Source: an uncultured Clostridia bacterium (GTDB taxonomy: Bacteria; Bacillota; Clostridia; Oscillospirales; Acutalibacteraceae). From it: DNA of 64,000 nt. Below, piece by piece: positions 34,418-42,895 of the stretch. How positions within the stretch are numbered: position 1 is the stretch's first letter; the number at the start of each line of letters is the position of its first letter. The notes below the pieces were generated by a model. That model saw only the letters and a list, made by a program, of their open reading frames with translations. It ran no database searches and had not been told where the DNA came from. The stretch lies in NCBI GenBank assembly GCA_937920235.1, contig CALGUK010000010.1:1-64000 (forward strand). The letters run 5' to 3'. A program made the position numbers and the translations under genes.

Positions 34418-35473
34418 ATGAGAGAAAAACTTGAAGCTATCCGTGTTAAAGCGGAGGCAGAGCTCAGCACTTTTACAGAACAGAGCCAGCTTGAAAACTT
34501 CAGAGTTCAGGTTCTCGGCAAAAAAGGCGAGCTTACCGCATTGCTTAAAATGATGGGCAAGCTTTCTGCCGAGGAAAGACCGATTATGGGTCAGGTGGCA
34601 AACGAAGTAAGAGCTTTTATTGAAGAAAAAATTTCAGAAAAGAGTAAAGAACTCAAGGAGCTTGAGCTGAAAAAGGAAATTGAATCAATGCCTGTATTCG
34701 ATATTTCCGTTCCGGCAGATTTAAGCCGCGGCTCATATCATCCGATTACACTTGTTCAGCGCCAGTGTGAAAATGTGTTCAGATCAATGGGCTTTAACGT
34801 AGAGGATTACAGTGAGGTTGTTACCGACTATGAGTGCTTTGAAGCGCTTAACATTCCCAAGGATCATCCCGCACGCGATATGCAGGACACCTATTATCTT
34901 GAAAACGGTCAGTTGCTCAAATCTCATACTTCTGCGGCACAGAACGCTATTTATAAAAAGTATAAGGATGCGCTCATCAATGACGGCGTGCCGATAAAGG
35001 CTATTTTCCCGGGACGTTGTTTCAGAAACGAGGCTACGGATGCCTGCCATGAAAACACATTCTTCCAGATGGAAGGCGTTATGGTTGATAAGGACATCTC
35101 AATTTCAAACCTTATTTACTTTATGAAGACAATGCTTTCTGAGGTTTTCCGGAAGGATATTAAGGTAAGACTCCGTCCGGGCTTCTTCCCGTTTGTTGAG
35201 CCGGGATTTGAGCTTGATATAAGTTGCCTTATCTGTGGCGGTGAGGGTTGCCCCTCGTGTAAGCACAGCGGTTGGCTTGAACTTTGTCCTTGCGGTATGA
35301 TTCATCCTGAGGTTCTTAAAGCAGGCGGAATTGATCCTGAGAAATACACGGGATTTGCATTCGGCCTGGGACTTACAAGACTTGCAATGATGACATACGG
35401 TATTAAAGATATCCGTGACCTTAACAGCGGCAGCCTTAAGGTGCTCACACAGTTTACAGACGACAGAAATTAA
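34418..35473 (+). CDS. pheS: Phenylalanine-tRNA ligase alpha subunit
   Basis: 351 residues. An N-terminal coiled coil (about 1-90) for tRNA binding precedes the class II catalytic core. Motif 2 is CFRNEATDACHENTFFQMEG, and motif 3 is GFAFGLGLTRLAMM near the C-terminus. It activates Phe and, as an alpha2beta2 enzyme with PheT, charges tRNA-Phe. It also has a short CLICGGEGCPSCKHSGW stretch with four cysteines, as in several anaerobe PheS proteins. Controlled by the T-box upstream and followed by pheT after 18 bases. Confidence 0.97.
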   Translation: MREKLEAIRVKAEAELSTFTEQSQLENFRVQVLGKKGELTALLKMMGKLSAEERPIMGQVANEVRAFIEEKISEKSKELKELELKKEIESMPVFDISVPADLSRGSYHPITLVQRQCENVFRSMGFNVEDYSEVVTDYECFEALNIPKDHPARDMQDTYYLENGQLLKSHTSAAQNAIYKKYKDALINDGVPIKAIFPGRCFRNEATDACHENTFFQMEGVMVDKDISISNLIYFMKTMLSEVFRKDIKVRLRPGFFPFVEPGFELDISCLICGGEGCPSCKHSGWLELCPCGMIHPEVLKAGGIDPEKYTGFAFGLGLTRLAMMTYGIKDIRDLNSGSLKVLTQFTDDRN

Positions 35474-35491
35474 GGAAGGAGGGCAAACATT

Positions 35492-37852
35492 ATGTTTTTA
35501 TCAATGAATTGGATTAGTGATTTTGTCGATCTCTCAGGTCTTGATAAGCTTGATTTGATTCACCGCTTCTCGCTTTCAACAGCAGAGGTGGAAAATGAAA
35601 TTTTCTTCAAGGGCTCTGACATCAGCGGCATTGTTGTTGCTGAAATCAAAGAGGTTGCAGATCATCCGAAATCAGAAAAATTACATCTTTTAAAGGTTGA
35701 TATAGGTGAAGCAGAGCTTGTAGATGTTGTTTGCGGTGCACCCAATGTGCGTGTCGGTATGAAAACGGCATTTGCCAAGGTCGGTGCTAAAATCGGTGAG
35801 ATTGAAATTGCCCCCCGTCCGCTTGCAGGATATATGTCAAACGGTATGTGCTGCTCTGAAAAAGAAATCGGTATCAGCGACGATAACTCCGGCATTATGG
35901 ATATTGTTGACGAGGTTGCAAACGGTACCGACATCAAAGAGCTTTATGAGGTTGATGACATAATATTTGAGGTTGATAATAAATCTCTTACAAACCGTCC
36001 TGATTTATGGGGGCATTACGGTATTGCGCGTGAATTTGCAGCCCTGGCAGGCAGAGAACTGAAGCCGCTTGATGTGACAGACTTGAAACAATATGACAAT
36101 CTTCCTAAAATTGATATGAAGATTGAAGATCCGCTTTGCCAGCGCTATTCCTGCTTGCAGGTGGAGAATATTCACACAAATGTAAGCCCCGTTAATATGA
36201 GAATCCGTCTTTATTATTGCGGAATGAGAGCCATCAATTTTCTGGCAGACCTCACAAACTATCTTATGCTTGAAATGGGACAGCCAATGCACGCTTTTGA
36301 TTCACGAAAGGTTGAAAAAATCAGAATCAAGAGATTTGACAAGCCTTTCACTTTCCGTACTCTTGACGGTGTTGACCGCAATATCGATGAAAATACTCTT
36401 ATGATTTGCAACGGTGACAAGCCAGTTGCCATTGCAGGTATTATGGGCGGTCTTGACTCGGAAATCGTTGAGGATACAACAACTCTTACTCTTGAATCCG
36501 CGACATTCAATGCGGCATCAACAAGAAAATCAACGGTTCGTCTTGCACACAGAACAGATGCTTCAATGAGATATGAAAAATGTCTGGATCCTGAAATGAC
36601 GGTGCCTGCTATCGCAAGATTTGTGAAGTTGCTGACGGATACCGACAAAGATGCAAAGGTTGTTTCTTCACTTACCGACGAGTATGCATTCAGATACCCT
36701 GAGGTAAAGCTTGACTTTGACAAAGCTTTTATTGACAAATATACAGGTATTGACATCCCGTGCAATACAATTGCGGAAACACTCGTTTCTCTCGGATTCG
36801 GTTGCGAGCAGAACGGCGACAGCTTCAGCGTAACTGTTCCGAGCTGGAGAGCGACAAAGGATGTTACCATTAAGGCGGATATTGTTGAAGAAATCACAAG
36901 AATTTACGGATATGATAACTTCGATATTCATACCGCAGAAACTCCGCTTTATCCTGTCCGCGAAGCTGTTGAAAAAAGTGTTGAGAACAGAATCAAGGAT
37001 ATTTTGGTTCACCGCTATTCACTTCATGAGCTTCATTCATATGTATGGGCATATACGGATGAATATAAGGCGCTGGAAATCCCCGTTGAAGAAAACATCA
37101 GACTTATTGATGCCACAAACCCGAATATTGAGACAATCCGTAAGTCAATTATTCCGACACAGCTCTGTCAGGTTAAGACAAATGTGAACTTCTCATCAGA
37201 TTTCGGTGTGTTTGAAATCGGCAAGGTTGTAAACGGTCTCAAGGAAGACAGACTCTGCGACGAGCAGAAAAAACTTTGCATTACACTTTTCAGCAAGACA
37301 AAGTCTCTTGAAGCTCTCTATGTTGAACTTTCAACAATGCTTTCGGTTCTTGCCGATAACATTAAGCACAAAGCTCTTGTGTTTGCTCCTTGTGAGGCCA
37401 CTCATGCTTATGAGCATCCGAGAAACCTCAATACCGTTTCCTGTAACGGTACGGTGCTTGGTGAAATCGGTATTGTGCATCCGACCGTTTCTAAGAAAAT
37501 CGATAAAAAGGCAGCAATCGTCTTTGCGGAAATCGATGTTACTAAATTGGCAGATATTGAAGACGCAGGTATTCACTATGAAGAGCCTTCTCGTTTCCCT
37601 GCAATCGATGTTGACCTTTCATTTGTGACAGAAACCTTTGCACCTGTGGGCAAGGCAATTGAAAATGCAAATTGTGAGCTTATCAAGAATGTTCAGGTTA
37701 CTGATACCTACCGCGATGAAAACGGCAAATCAATAACCGTAAGACTTACCTTCTCTCATCCGGAGAAAACCCTTACAAGAGAAGAAGTTATGGAGGTTGC
37801 AAACGGTATTATTGAGGCTCTTGCAAAAGAGAATATAGCACTTAAATCATAA
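35492..37852 (+). CDS. pheT: Phenylalanine-tRNA ligase beta subunit
   Basis: 786 residues. Domains in order: an OB-fold tRNA-binding domain (about 40-150, with ADHPKSEKLHLLKVDIG), B3/B4 editing domain (about 210-390), B5 domain (about 400-475), a catalytic-like core, and a C-terminal ferredoxin-fold anticodon-binding domain (about 695-786, SRFPAIDVDLSFV). It completes the alpha2beta2 synthetase and hydrolyses mischarged Tyr-tRNA-Phe. The ribosome site GAAGGAGGG precedes the ATG. A strong terminator follows. Confidence 0.97.
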   Translation: MFLSMNWISDFVDLSGLDKLDLIHRFSLSTAEVENEIFFKGSDISGIVVAEIKEVADHPKSEKLHLLKVDIGEAELVDVVCGAPNVRVGMKTAFAKVGAKIGEIEIAPRPLAGYMSNGMCCSEKEIGISDDNSGIMDIVDEVANGTDIKELYEVDDIIFEVDNKSLTNRPDLWGHYGIAREFAALAGRELKPLDVTDLKQYDNLPKIDMKIEDPLCQRYSCLQVENIHTNVSPVNMRIRLYYCGMRAINFLADLTNYLMLEMGQPMHAFDSRKVEKIRIKRFDKPFTFRTLDGVDRNIDENTLMICNGDKPVAIAGIMGGLDSEIVEDTTTLTLESATFNAASTRKSTVRLAHRTDASMRYEKCLDPEMTVPAIARFVKLLTDTDKDAKVVSSLTDEYAFRYPEVKLDFDKAFIDKYTGIDIPCNTIAETLVSLGFGCEQNGDSFSVTVPSWRATKDVTIKADIVEEITRIYGYDNFDIHTAETPLYPVREAVEKSVENRIKDILVHRYSLHELHSYVWAYTDEYKALEIPVEENIRLIDATNPNIETIRKSIIPTQLCQVKTNVNFSSDFGVFEIGKVVNGLKEDRLCDEQKKLCITLFSKTKSLEALYVELSTMLSVLADNIKHKALVFAPCEATHAYEHPRNLNTVSCNGTVLGEIGIVHPTVSKKIDKKAAIVFAEIDVTKLADIEDAGIHYEEPSRFPAIDVDLSFVTETFAPVGKAIENANCELIKNVQVTDTYRDENGKSITVRLTFSHPEKTLTREEVMEVANGIIEALAKENIALKS

Positions 37853-37866
37853 TCAAATGACTAACT

Positions 37867-37902
37867 CTGAGGCGCATCCCGTAAGGAACTGCGCCTCTTT
37901 TG
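37867..37902 (+). terminator. Terminator of pheST
   Basis: GAGGCGCA (37869-37876) pairs with TGCGCCTC (37890-37897), followed by TTTTGT. Confidence 0.85.
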
Positions 37903-37963
37903 TGTCCGTTTTTCTTTCGGCAGACAGTTGTATTTTCCATTTTGTTTTTTTGATAAATTCCTA

Positions 37964-37992
37964 TTGTAATTTCACGACAATTTGTGTATAAT
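37964..37992 (+). promoter_or_regulatory. SigA promoter of ireB
   Basis: TTGTAA (37964-37969) and TATAAT (37987-37992), 17-base spacer. The -10 lies in GTGTATAATAT, a context also seen at 17351 and 40824. Confidence 0.65.
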
Positions 37993-38022
37993 ATATTTGA
38001 TTATTATTACGGAGGTGGCGTA

Positions 38023-38283
38023 ATGCTTGATCCTAACAAGACAATTCAGTTTTCATTAAAGGATGAGCGGGAAGAAACAACCCGTCAGATTCTTGTGACA
38101 GTTTATGATGCTCTGGTTGAAAAAGGCTATAATCCCATCAATCAGATAGTCGGATATATCCTTTCCGAAGATCCTACTTATATTACAACTCATAATAACG
38201 CAAGAAGCCTTATCCGCCGCCTTGACAGAGATGAACTTTTGCAGGACCTTGTAAAAGAATATCTCAAAAACTCTAAAAAGTAA
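38023..38283 (+). CDS. ireB: IreB-family regulatory phosphoprotein (UPF0297)
   Basis: 86 residues. IQFSLKDEREETTRQIL and NPINQIVGYILSEDPTYIT are the family signature of IreB/YrzL. In Enterococcus faecalis IreB is phosphorylated by the PASTA kinase IreK and lowers cephalosporin resistance. The conserved Thr pair near the N-terminus (REETTR) may carry the phosphosites here. The ATG at 38023 follows GGAGGTGG; the ORF can be extended upstream but without a second ribosome site. The usual neighbours alaS and ruvX are absent. Confidence 0.95.
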   Translation: MLDPNKTIQFSLKDEREETTRQILVTVYDALVEKGYNPINQIVGYILSEDPTYITTHNNARSLIRRLDRDELLQDLVKEYLKNSKK

Positions 38284-38296
38284 TTGAGGTGTTATA

Positions 38297-38584
38297 ATGG
38301 CAGAAAAAAATGAGATGCTCACTTATAAAGGTAAGCCGTTGGTAAGATGCGGAAATACTCTTTACTACGGATTTCCGAGTGAGCAGTACGTAATTATGAT
38401 GCAGATTCTCGCAACAAAACCTGTCGGTGAGGTTGAAGTGGCTTCAAAGGTTTCAATTCAGTTGCTCAATACCGATCCCGATGTAAGTCCGAGAGAGAGA
38501 ATCGTCAAATCAAGCGAAAAGAAGGGACTTTACGCAGCTCTTGATATTGCGGAGGTCTGGTTAACAAGAGCGTTGGCTAACTGA
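38297..38584 (+). CDS. Conserved hypothetical protein, 95 residues
   Basis: A small soluble alpha/beta protein without signal or membrane segments. It starts MAEKNEMLTYKGKPLVRCG and contains YYGFPSEQYVIMMQIL, giving an impression of a compact fold; later LLNTDPDVSPRERIVKSSEK. I do not recognise a named domain, although the sequence has the look of a conserved Clostridia-specific protein. It begins 13 bases after ireB with GAGGTG as ribosome site and is almost certainly in the ireB operon, so it may share that regulation. Confidence 0.75.
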   Translation: MAEKNEMLTYKGKPLVRCGNTLYYGFPSEQYVIMMQILATKPVGEVEVASKVSIQLLNTDPDVSPRERIVKSSEKKGLYAALDIAEVWLTRALAN

Positions 38585-38658
38585 TTATCAGAACGGAGGA
38601 TGGAAGGGATGCTTTCATCCTCATTTTTTAAGACAAACATTATTTAAGGAGACAGGAT

Positions 38659-39210
38659 ATGTATTATACAATGAATATTGCAGGCTGTGAGAGGAATCTG
38701 CCCCTTTGTCAGCTTAATGATGAGTTGATGATTGCGGGCTTTGTAATCTTCGGCGATCCGGAAATCACTACTGCCTGTGCAAAGGAATTGCTTGCAAAAG
38801 CCCCCGAATATGATTACATAATCACGGCAGAGGCAAAGGGAATTCCTCTTGCTCACGAAATGGCAAGGCTTCAGGGTAACCAAAAATATTTTGTCGCCCG
38901 AAAAAAGCCTAAGCTTTATATGTCGGGAGTTTTTGAATCAACGGTCAATTCGATTACAACCGAGGGTGAGCAAAAGCTTTATCTTGACACGGCAGATGCC
39001 GAGATTATGAAGGGTAAAAGAATTCTTATTGTGGATGATGTTGTGTCTTTAGGGCAGTCACTTGCCGCTGTTGAAAAGCTCGTTAATGATGCAGGCGGAA
39101 TAATTTGCGGAAAAATGTTTATTCTGGCTGAGGGCGACGCAGCGAAGCGAGACGATATTATTTTCCTTGAGGAGTTACCGTTGTTTAAAAAGGATGGGTC
39201 AAAAATCTGA
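38659..39210 (+). CDS. Purine-type phosphoribosyltransferase (Apt/Xpt-like)
   Basis: 183 residues. A type I phosphoribosyltransferase: the PRPP loop is RILIVDDVVSLGQSL (about residues 115-129), with an upstream conserved YIITAEAKGIPLAHEMA. It transfers ribose-5-phosphate from PRPP to a purine base; adenine, xanthine or a related base cannot be separated by eye. The N-terminal ~50 residues differ from classical Apt. TAAGGAGA precedes the ATG. The next gene, a membrane protein, starts 16 bases after the stop. Confidence 0.82.
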   Translation: MYYTMNIAGCERNLPLCQLNDELMIAGFVIFGDPEITTACAKELLAKAPEYDYIITAEAKGIPLAHEMARLQGNQKYFVARKKPKLYMSGVFESTVNSITTEGEQKLYLDTADAEIMKGKRILIVDDVVSLGQSLAAVEKLVNDAGGIICGKMFILAEGDAAKRDDIIFLEELPLFKKDGSKI

Positions 39211-39226
39211 CTCAGGGTGACGTGTT

Positions 39227-39991
39227 TTGAAAGAGAAAATAAATAATTATTTTAAAAGACTTGTAGCTGTTCCTGCAAAATGGGAACTTGTCTGCTGGTG
39301 GTTATTCAGAATAATGATGATCATTGCCTTGATTGATTCAGCCTTCGGCCTCGGAATTGTGAAGGATAAGCCTGATGTTCAGCAGGTATTACAGACCGGG
39401 GCAAATCTGGCGGCAATGTTTATATGGGAGATTGGTCAGCTCTTTTCGAGAAAGAGATGGCCGAGATATATCCCCACATATATACAGGATATACTCATTC
39501 CGCTTGTGTGGGGTGCATCCTTCGGCGGTGCTTATCTCAACTGGTATTACAGTATAAATTCGTGGGATATTATTCTTCACACGGTTCTCGGCGGATTTGC
39601 GGTCATAATGGGATATGAATTGGTTACCGCCATTCAGAAGCGTGACAAAAAGAGCGTACATATGAACGTCGCAGTGCTTTGTGCCCTAGGAATTTCTTTT
39701 TTAGGCTGTACATGTTGGGAAGTGTTCGAGTTTACTTTTGACCAGATTGCAGGAGGAGACTCGCAGCATTGGTCAAAGGCGCTTGCTGAGGAGGCGACGC
39801 TTCTTTACGGTAATCCTCATCTTGCCGCTCCCAATATAATCCCGGAGCTTGACCCGATGAGATATGCCCTTATAGATACTATGGAGGATACAATCTGTAA
39901 TGTCGTGGGTGGCTTGCTCGTATATATAGGACTTCGCATAAAGCCGTATAACCACATCGGCAAAAGAAATGTGAATATGATGTTTGAATAA
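39227..39991 (+). CDS. DUF2238/YjdF-like integral membrane protein
   Basis: 254 residues. About six transmembrane helices. Conserved acidic/aromatic motifs include ILHTVLGGFAVIMGYEL, CWEVFEFTFDQIAGG and DTMEDTICNVVGGLLVYIG, the WE.FEF plus D(x)nD..N..G pattern of YjdF-type proteins. The function of the family is unknown. It starts with TTG, preceded by AGGGTG. It is probably co-transcribed with the phosphoribosyltransferase. A bidirectional terminator separates it from tcdA. Confidence 0.72.
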   Translation: MKEKINNYFKRLVAVPAKWELVCWWLFRIMMIIALIDSAFGLGIVKDKPDVQQVLQTGANLAAMFIWEIGQLFSRKRWPRYIPTYIQDILIPLVWGASFGGAYLNWYYSINSWDIILHTVLGGFAVIMGYELVTAIQKRDKKSVHMNVAVLCALGISFLGCTCWEVFEFTFDQIAGGDSQHWSKALAEEATLLYGNPHLAAPNIIPELDPMRYALIDTMEDTICNVVGGLLVYIGLRIKPYNHIGKRNVNMMFE

Positions 39992-39992
39992 A

Positions 39993-40031
39993 AAACAAAT
40001 GAGAGTGAAGATTATTCACTCTCATTTTTTA
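39993..40031. terminator. Bidirectional terminator between convergent genes
   Basis: A 13-bp perfect stem (AAATGAGAGTGAA / TTCACTCTCATTT) with a 5-base loop, A-rich before and T-rich after, so it serves both the plus and minus transcripts. Confidence 0.88.
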
Positions 40032-40701
40032 TAATATCCTTTATTGCCTCTCCGGCAATCATCAGCCCCGCAACACTCGGAACAAAGCTGATGCTTGCAG
40101 GTGTGCGTTCACCGTCTTTAATCGGTTTTTCTTCCGAATAGAGAACTTTCAGTTTTTTGACACCTGCGGCTTTCAGTTCTCGCCTCATAACGCGGCACAG
40201 GGGACAGGTGTCCGTTTTGTAAATGTCTGCAATCTTAAAGGCTGTCGGATTCAGCTTGTTTCCCGTACCCATAGATGCAATAATCGGTATTCCCAATGAC
40301 TGCGATTTTACGGCAAGGTCAATTTTTGCGGTTACGTTATCAATTGCATCAATTATATAGTCGTATTGGGAAAGATTAAATTCATCTGAGTTTTCGGGTA
40401 GATACATTTTGACAACCGGTGTGACGCAACATTCGGGATTTATATCGAGAATGCGCTCTTTAGCAACATCGGCTTTGTTCTTACCGATAGTTGAATGAAG
40501 CGCATATAGCTGTCGGTTAATATTTGTTATGTCAACCGTATCCTTGTCAACAACCGTCATTTTACCGATACCGCAACGGGCAAGCGCTTCGGCGGTATAA
40601 GAACCGACTCCGCCGAGACCGAAGATTATTATATTAATGTTTTTCAGCTTTTCAAGACTTTCTTTTCCGATAAGTCGCTCGGTTCTTGAAAATTCAAGCA
40701 T
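40012..40701 (-). CDS. tcdA: tRNA threonylcarbamoyladenosine dehydratase TcdA
   Basis: 229 residues. E1/ThiF fold: the nucleotide loop IFGLGGVGSYTAEALARCG (about residues 31-49), then VVDKDTVDITNINRQ, and ASMGTGNKLNP. A cysteine pair in CPLCRVMRRELK lies towards the C-terminus. It converts t6A37 to the cyclic ct6A form in tRNAs with ATP. The stop codon lies within the bidirectional terminator. Its promoter is the minus-strand half of the palindrome at 40792-40831. A MoeB/HesA role is less likely from the motifs. Confidence 0.93.
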   Translation of the reverse strand: MLEFSRTERLIGKESLEKLKNINIIIFGLGGVGSYTAEALARCGIGKMTVVDKDTVDITNINRQLYALHSTIGKNKADVAKERILDINPECCVTPVVKMYLPENSDEFNLSQYDYIIDAIDNVTAKIDLAVKSQSLGIPIIASMGTGNKLNPTAFKIADIYKTDTCPLCRVMRRELKAAGVKKLKVLYSEEKPIKDGERTPASISFVPSVAGLMIAGEAIKDIIKNESE

Positions 40702-40791
40702 AATGATGGAACCTCTTTCCGCCCCGTCACCAAGGGGATTTGTGAAGCGGATATCGGCATAAATGTCTCAGCCGTCTTCCGCATTTGTTAC

Positions 40792-40831
40792 ATTATACAC
40801 TATTGAATTTTTTCCATCAATAGTGTATAAT
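40792..40831. promoter_or_regulatory. Palindromic divergent promoter for tcdA and ychF
   Basis: A perfect 15-bp inverted repeat, ATTATACACTATTGA (40792-40806) and TCAATAGTGTATAAT (40817-40831), with a 10-base centre. On the plus strand it gives TTGAAT (40803-40808) and TATAAT (40826-40831), 17 apart. On the minus strand symmetry gives TTGATG and TATAAT, 17 apart. Two back-to-back promoters share the same DNA. Confidence 0.8.
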
Positions 40832-40866
40832 ATTTTTTTGGAAATTTATATTTTAAGGATGATATT

Positions 40867-41961
40867 ATGAAACTCGGTATCGTTGGTTTACCCAATGTCG
40901 GTAAAAGCACACTTTTTAATGCTATAACAAACGCAGGTGCTCAGTCTGCAAACTATGCTTTTTGCACAATTGAGCCCAATGTAGGCGTAGTTGCCGTACC
41001 CGATTACAGAATTGATAAGCTTGCGGAAATGTATAATCCTGCAAAAATTACTCCTGCTACTATTGAATTTGTGGATATAGCCGGTCTTGTTAAGGGCGCT
41101 TCAAAGGGAGAGGGTCTCGGAAATAAATTCCTGTCCCATATCCGTGAGGTCGATGCGATTATTCATGTTGTTCGTTGCTTTGATAATGATGATATTATAC
41201 ACGTTGAGGGCAGTATCAATCCGCAGCGCGATATTGAAACCATCAACCTTGAGCTTATTCTTTCCGACCTGGAAATTCTTGACAGAAGAATAACAAAAAG
41301 CGAAAAAGAATTAAAGGGCGATAAATCGCTTCAGAAAGAGGTGGATTTTCTGAAGCGTCTGCGCTCAGAGCTTGAAAACGGCATTAATGCACGCGCAGTG
41401 GAAATGGATGATGATGAGAGAGAAATCCTTTCAACAATCGCACTTCTTTCATCAAAACCCGTGATATATGCATGCAATATGAGTGAAGAAGATTTTGCAA
41501 ATGATATCAGAGAAAATGCACGGTATAAAGCGGTTTGCAGTCTTGCAGAAGCAGAGGGTGCCGAGTCTTTACCGATTTGTGCAGAGCTTGAAGCACAGAT
41601 TGCGGAGCTCGATAAAGAGGAGAAGGAAATGTTCCTTGCAGATTTGGGAATAGAGCAGGGCGGTCTGGATCTTCTCATTCAGCGTTCATATAATCTTTTA
41701 GGACTTATATCATACCTTACGGCAGGTCAACCTGAGGTACGCGCATGGACAATCAAGAAGGGCACAAAAGCACCTCAGGCTGCAGGTAAAATCCATACTG
41801 ATTTTGAGCGTGGATTTATTCGTGCAGAGGTTATCCATTTTGACGACCTTATGGCATGCGGTACAATGCAGACGGCTAAGGAAAAAGGTCTTGTTCGTTC
41901 CGAAGGCAAGGAATATGTTATGAAGGACGGAGATATTGTTCTTTTCCGCTTCAACGTATGA
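40867..41961 (+). CDS. ychF: Redox-regulated ATPase YchF (Obg-family)
   Basis: 364 residues. G1 GLPNVGKSTLFNA (about residues 6-18), the G2/G3 region EFVDIAGLVKGASKGEGLGN, G4 replaced by the YchF-type ACNMSEED (so ATP is preferred), a helical arm, and a C-terminal TGS domain with VRAWTIKKGTKAPQAAGKIH. A ribosome-associated ATPase, the bacterial counterpart of OLA1, involved in translation and stress response. AAGGATGAT precedes the ATG. Confidence 0.96.
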   Translation: MKLGIVGLPNVGKSTLFNAITNAGAQSANYAFCTIEPNVGVVAVPDYRIDKLAEMYNPAKITPATIEFVDIAGLVKGASKGEGLGNKFLSHIREVDAIIHVVRCFDNDDIIHVEGSINPQRDIETINLELILSDLEILDRRITKSEKELKGDKSLQKEVDFLKRLRSELENGINARAVEMDDDEREILSTIALLSSKPVIYACNMSEEDFANDIRENARYKAVCSLAEAEGAESLPICAELEAQIAELDKEEKEMFLADLGIEQGGLDLLIQRSYNLLGLISYLTAGQPEVRAWTIKKGTKAPQAAGKIHTDFERGFIRAEVIHFDDLMACGTMQTAKEKGLVRSEGKEYVMKDGDIVLFRFNV

Positions 41962-42079
41962 TTTCAAACGAATAAAATTAAAGCGGAAACATCCTTTCGG
42001 CATATCTGCATAAGGCAGTATTTAAAGTAATGCACCAAACTGTGCCGAAATTAAGTTTGCCCAATTTATCACAACTTCA

Positions 42080-42174
42080 CAAAAAATGCTACCCGAAAAA
42101 GAATTGGTTTTGTTCTTCTTCGGGTGGTTTTGTCTTATAAATTAACAAGCAGAGGGTTTGTGCGGAAAATTCCG
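42080..42174. repeat. Dispersed ~95-bp element, copy 2, containing a bidirectional terminator
   Basis: Matches 2138-2234. The stem is 42089-42103 with 42113-42127 (CTACCCGAA / TTCGGGTGG with one wobble), A-rich before and T-rich after. Similarity continues through TTTTGTCTTATAA, ACAAGCAG and AAATTCCG. It lies between ychF (plus) and the SGNH hydrolase gene (minus), again a convergent gap. Confidence 0.75.
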
Positions 42175-42230
42175 TCTGTCATACCGAAACATTTCCTTAT
42201 TAGGTCTGTCAATCGTGGTGTTACCGTTTT

Positions 42231-42881
42231 TTATTTGAGATATTTTATAATACTTTCCGCTATAATTTCATATGCGCCCGCATTGACGTGCAGACCGTCG
42301 TATGTGAATTCTCTTTTAAGCATACCGTCATCGTCAGAAAGCTTGTCGGTAAGGTCAAGCCAGATGCATCCGTATTTTTTACACAGGTTTCGATATTCAC
42401 GGTTCAGCTCTTTAATTTTATTGTTGTTACGCTTTTCATGCCGATCGCGCATATTTTCGTTTATAGGATAGACCGCCTGGAATATAAAGTTGATTCCGGG
42501 GCAGGCCTTTTTGCTGTTATTTATTATGCTTTCAACATTGCAAAGTGTCATTTCAAGAGGCAGACCTCTTCCGATATCATTGGTGCCGATAAGCAGGACG
42601 AGATTTTTCGGCTTGATGCACAATACATTTTCCTCAAGTCTTTCAAGCAGTCTGTCAGTAGTGTCACCGCTTATACCTCTGTTATAAACTGCCTGACCGG
42701 ACTTTGCGGAAAAGTCATAAAACAGCTCATACCAATTAAAAAAATCTGTGATGGAGTCGCCCAGAAGTACGGTCTGATTACACAATGCAAATTTTTTATT
42801 AAGACGGGTATAATTATTTTTTTTATTATTTTTTTCACGGTCATATTCCGTGATTTTCGAGTAATCCTTTTTAAACAGCAT
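42231..42881 (-). CDS. SGNH/GDSL hydrolase
   Basis: 216 residues. The four SGNH blocks are visible: LLGDSITDFF (nucleophile Ser), NRGISGDTTDR (Gly), LIGTNDIG (Asn) and YDGLHVN (Asp/His) near the C-terminus. It hydrolyses ester bonds, typically acetyl groups on sugars, lipids or peptidoglycan. No signal peptide is seen: the N-terminus is charged, with KKNNKK. It lies 14 bases after an alpha/beta hydrolase gene on the same strand, so the two esterases form an operon. Confidence 0.88.
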   Translation of the reverse strand: MLFKKDYSKITEYDREKNNKKNNYTRLNKKFALCNQTVLLGDSITDFFNWYELFYDFSAKSGQAVYNRGISGDTTDRLLERLEENVLCIKPKNLVLLIGTNDIGRGLPLEMTLCNVESIINNSKKACPGINFIFQAVYPINENMRDRHEKRNNNKIKELNREYRNLCKKYGCIWLDLTDKLSDDDGMLKREFTYDGLHVNAGAYEIIAESIIKYLK

Positions 42882-42895
42882 ATTATAATAAGCCT

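Noticed and set aside
36259..36897. 212-residue minus-strand ORF inside pheT
   Set aside because: Shadow of pheT; Ser/Val-rich reverse translation without any motif.
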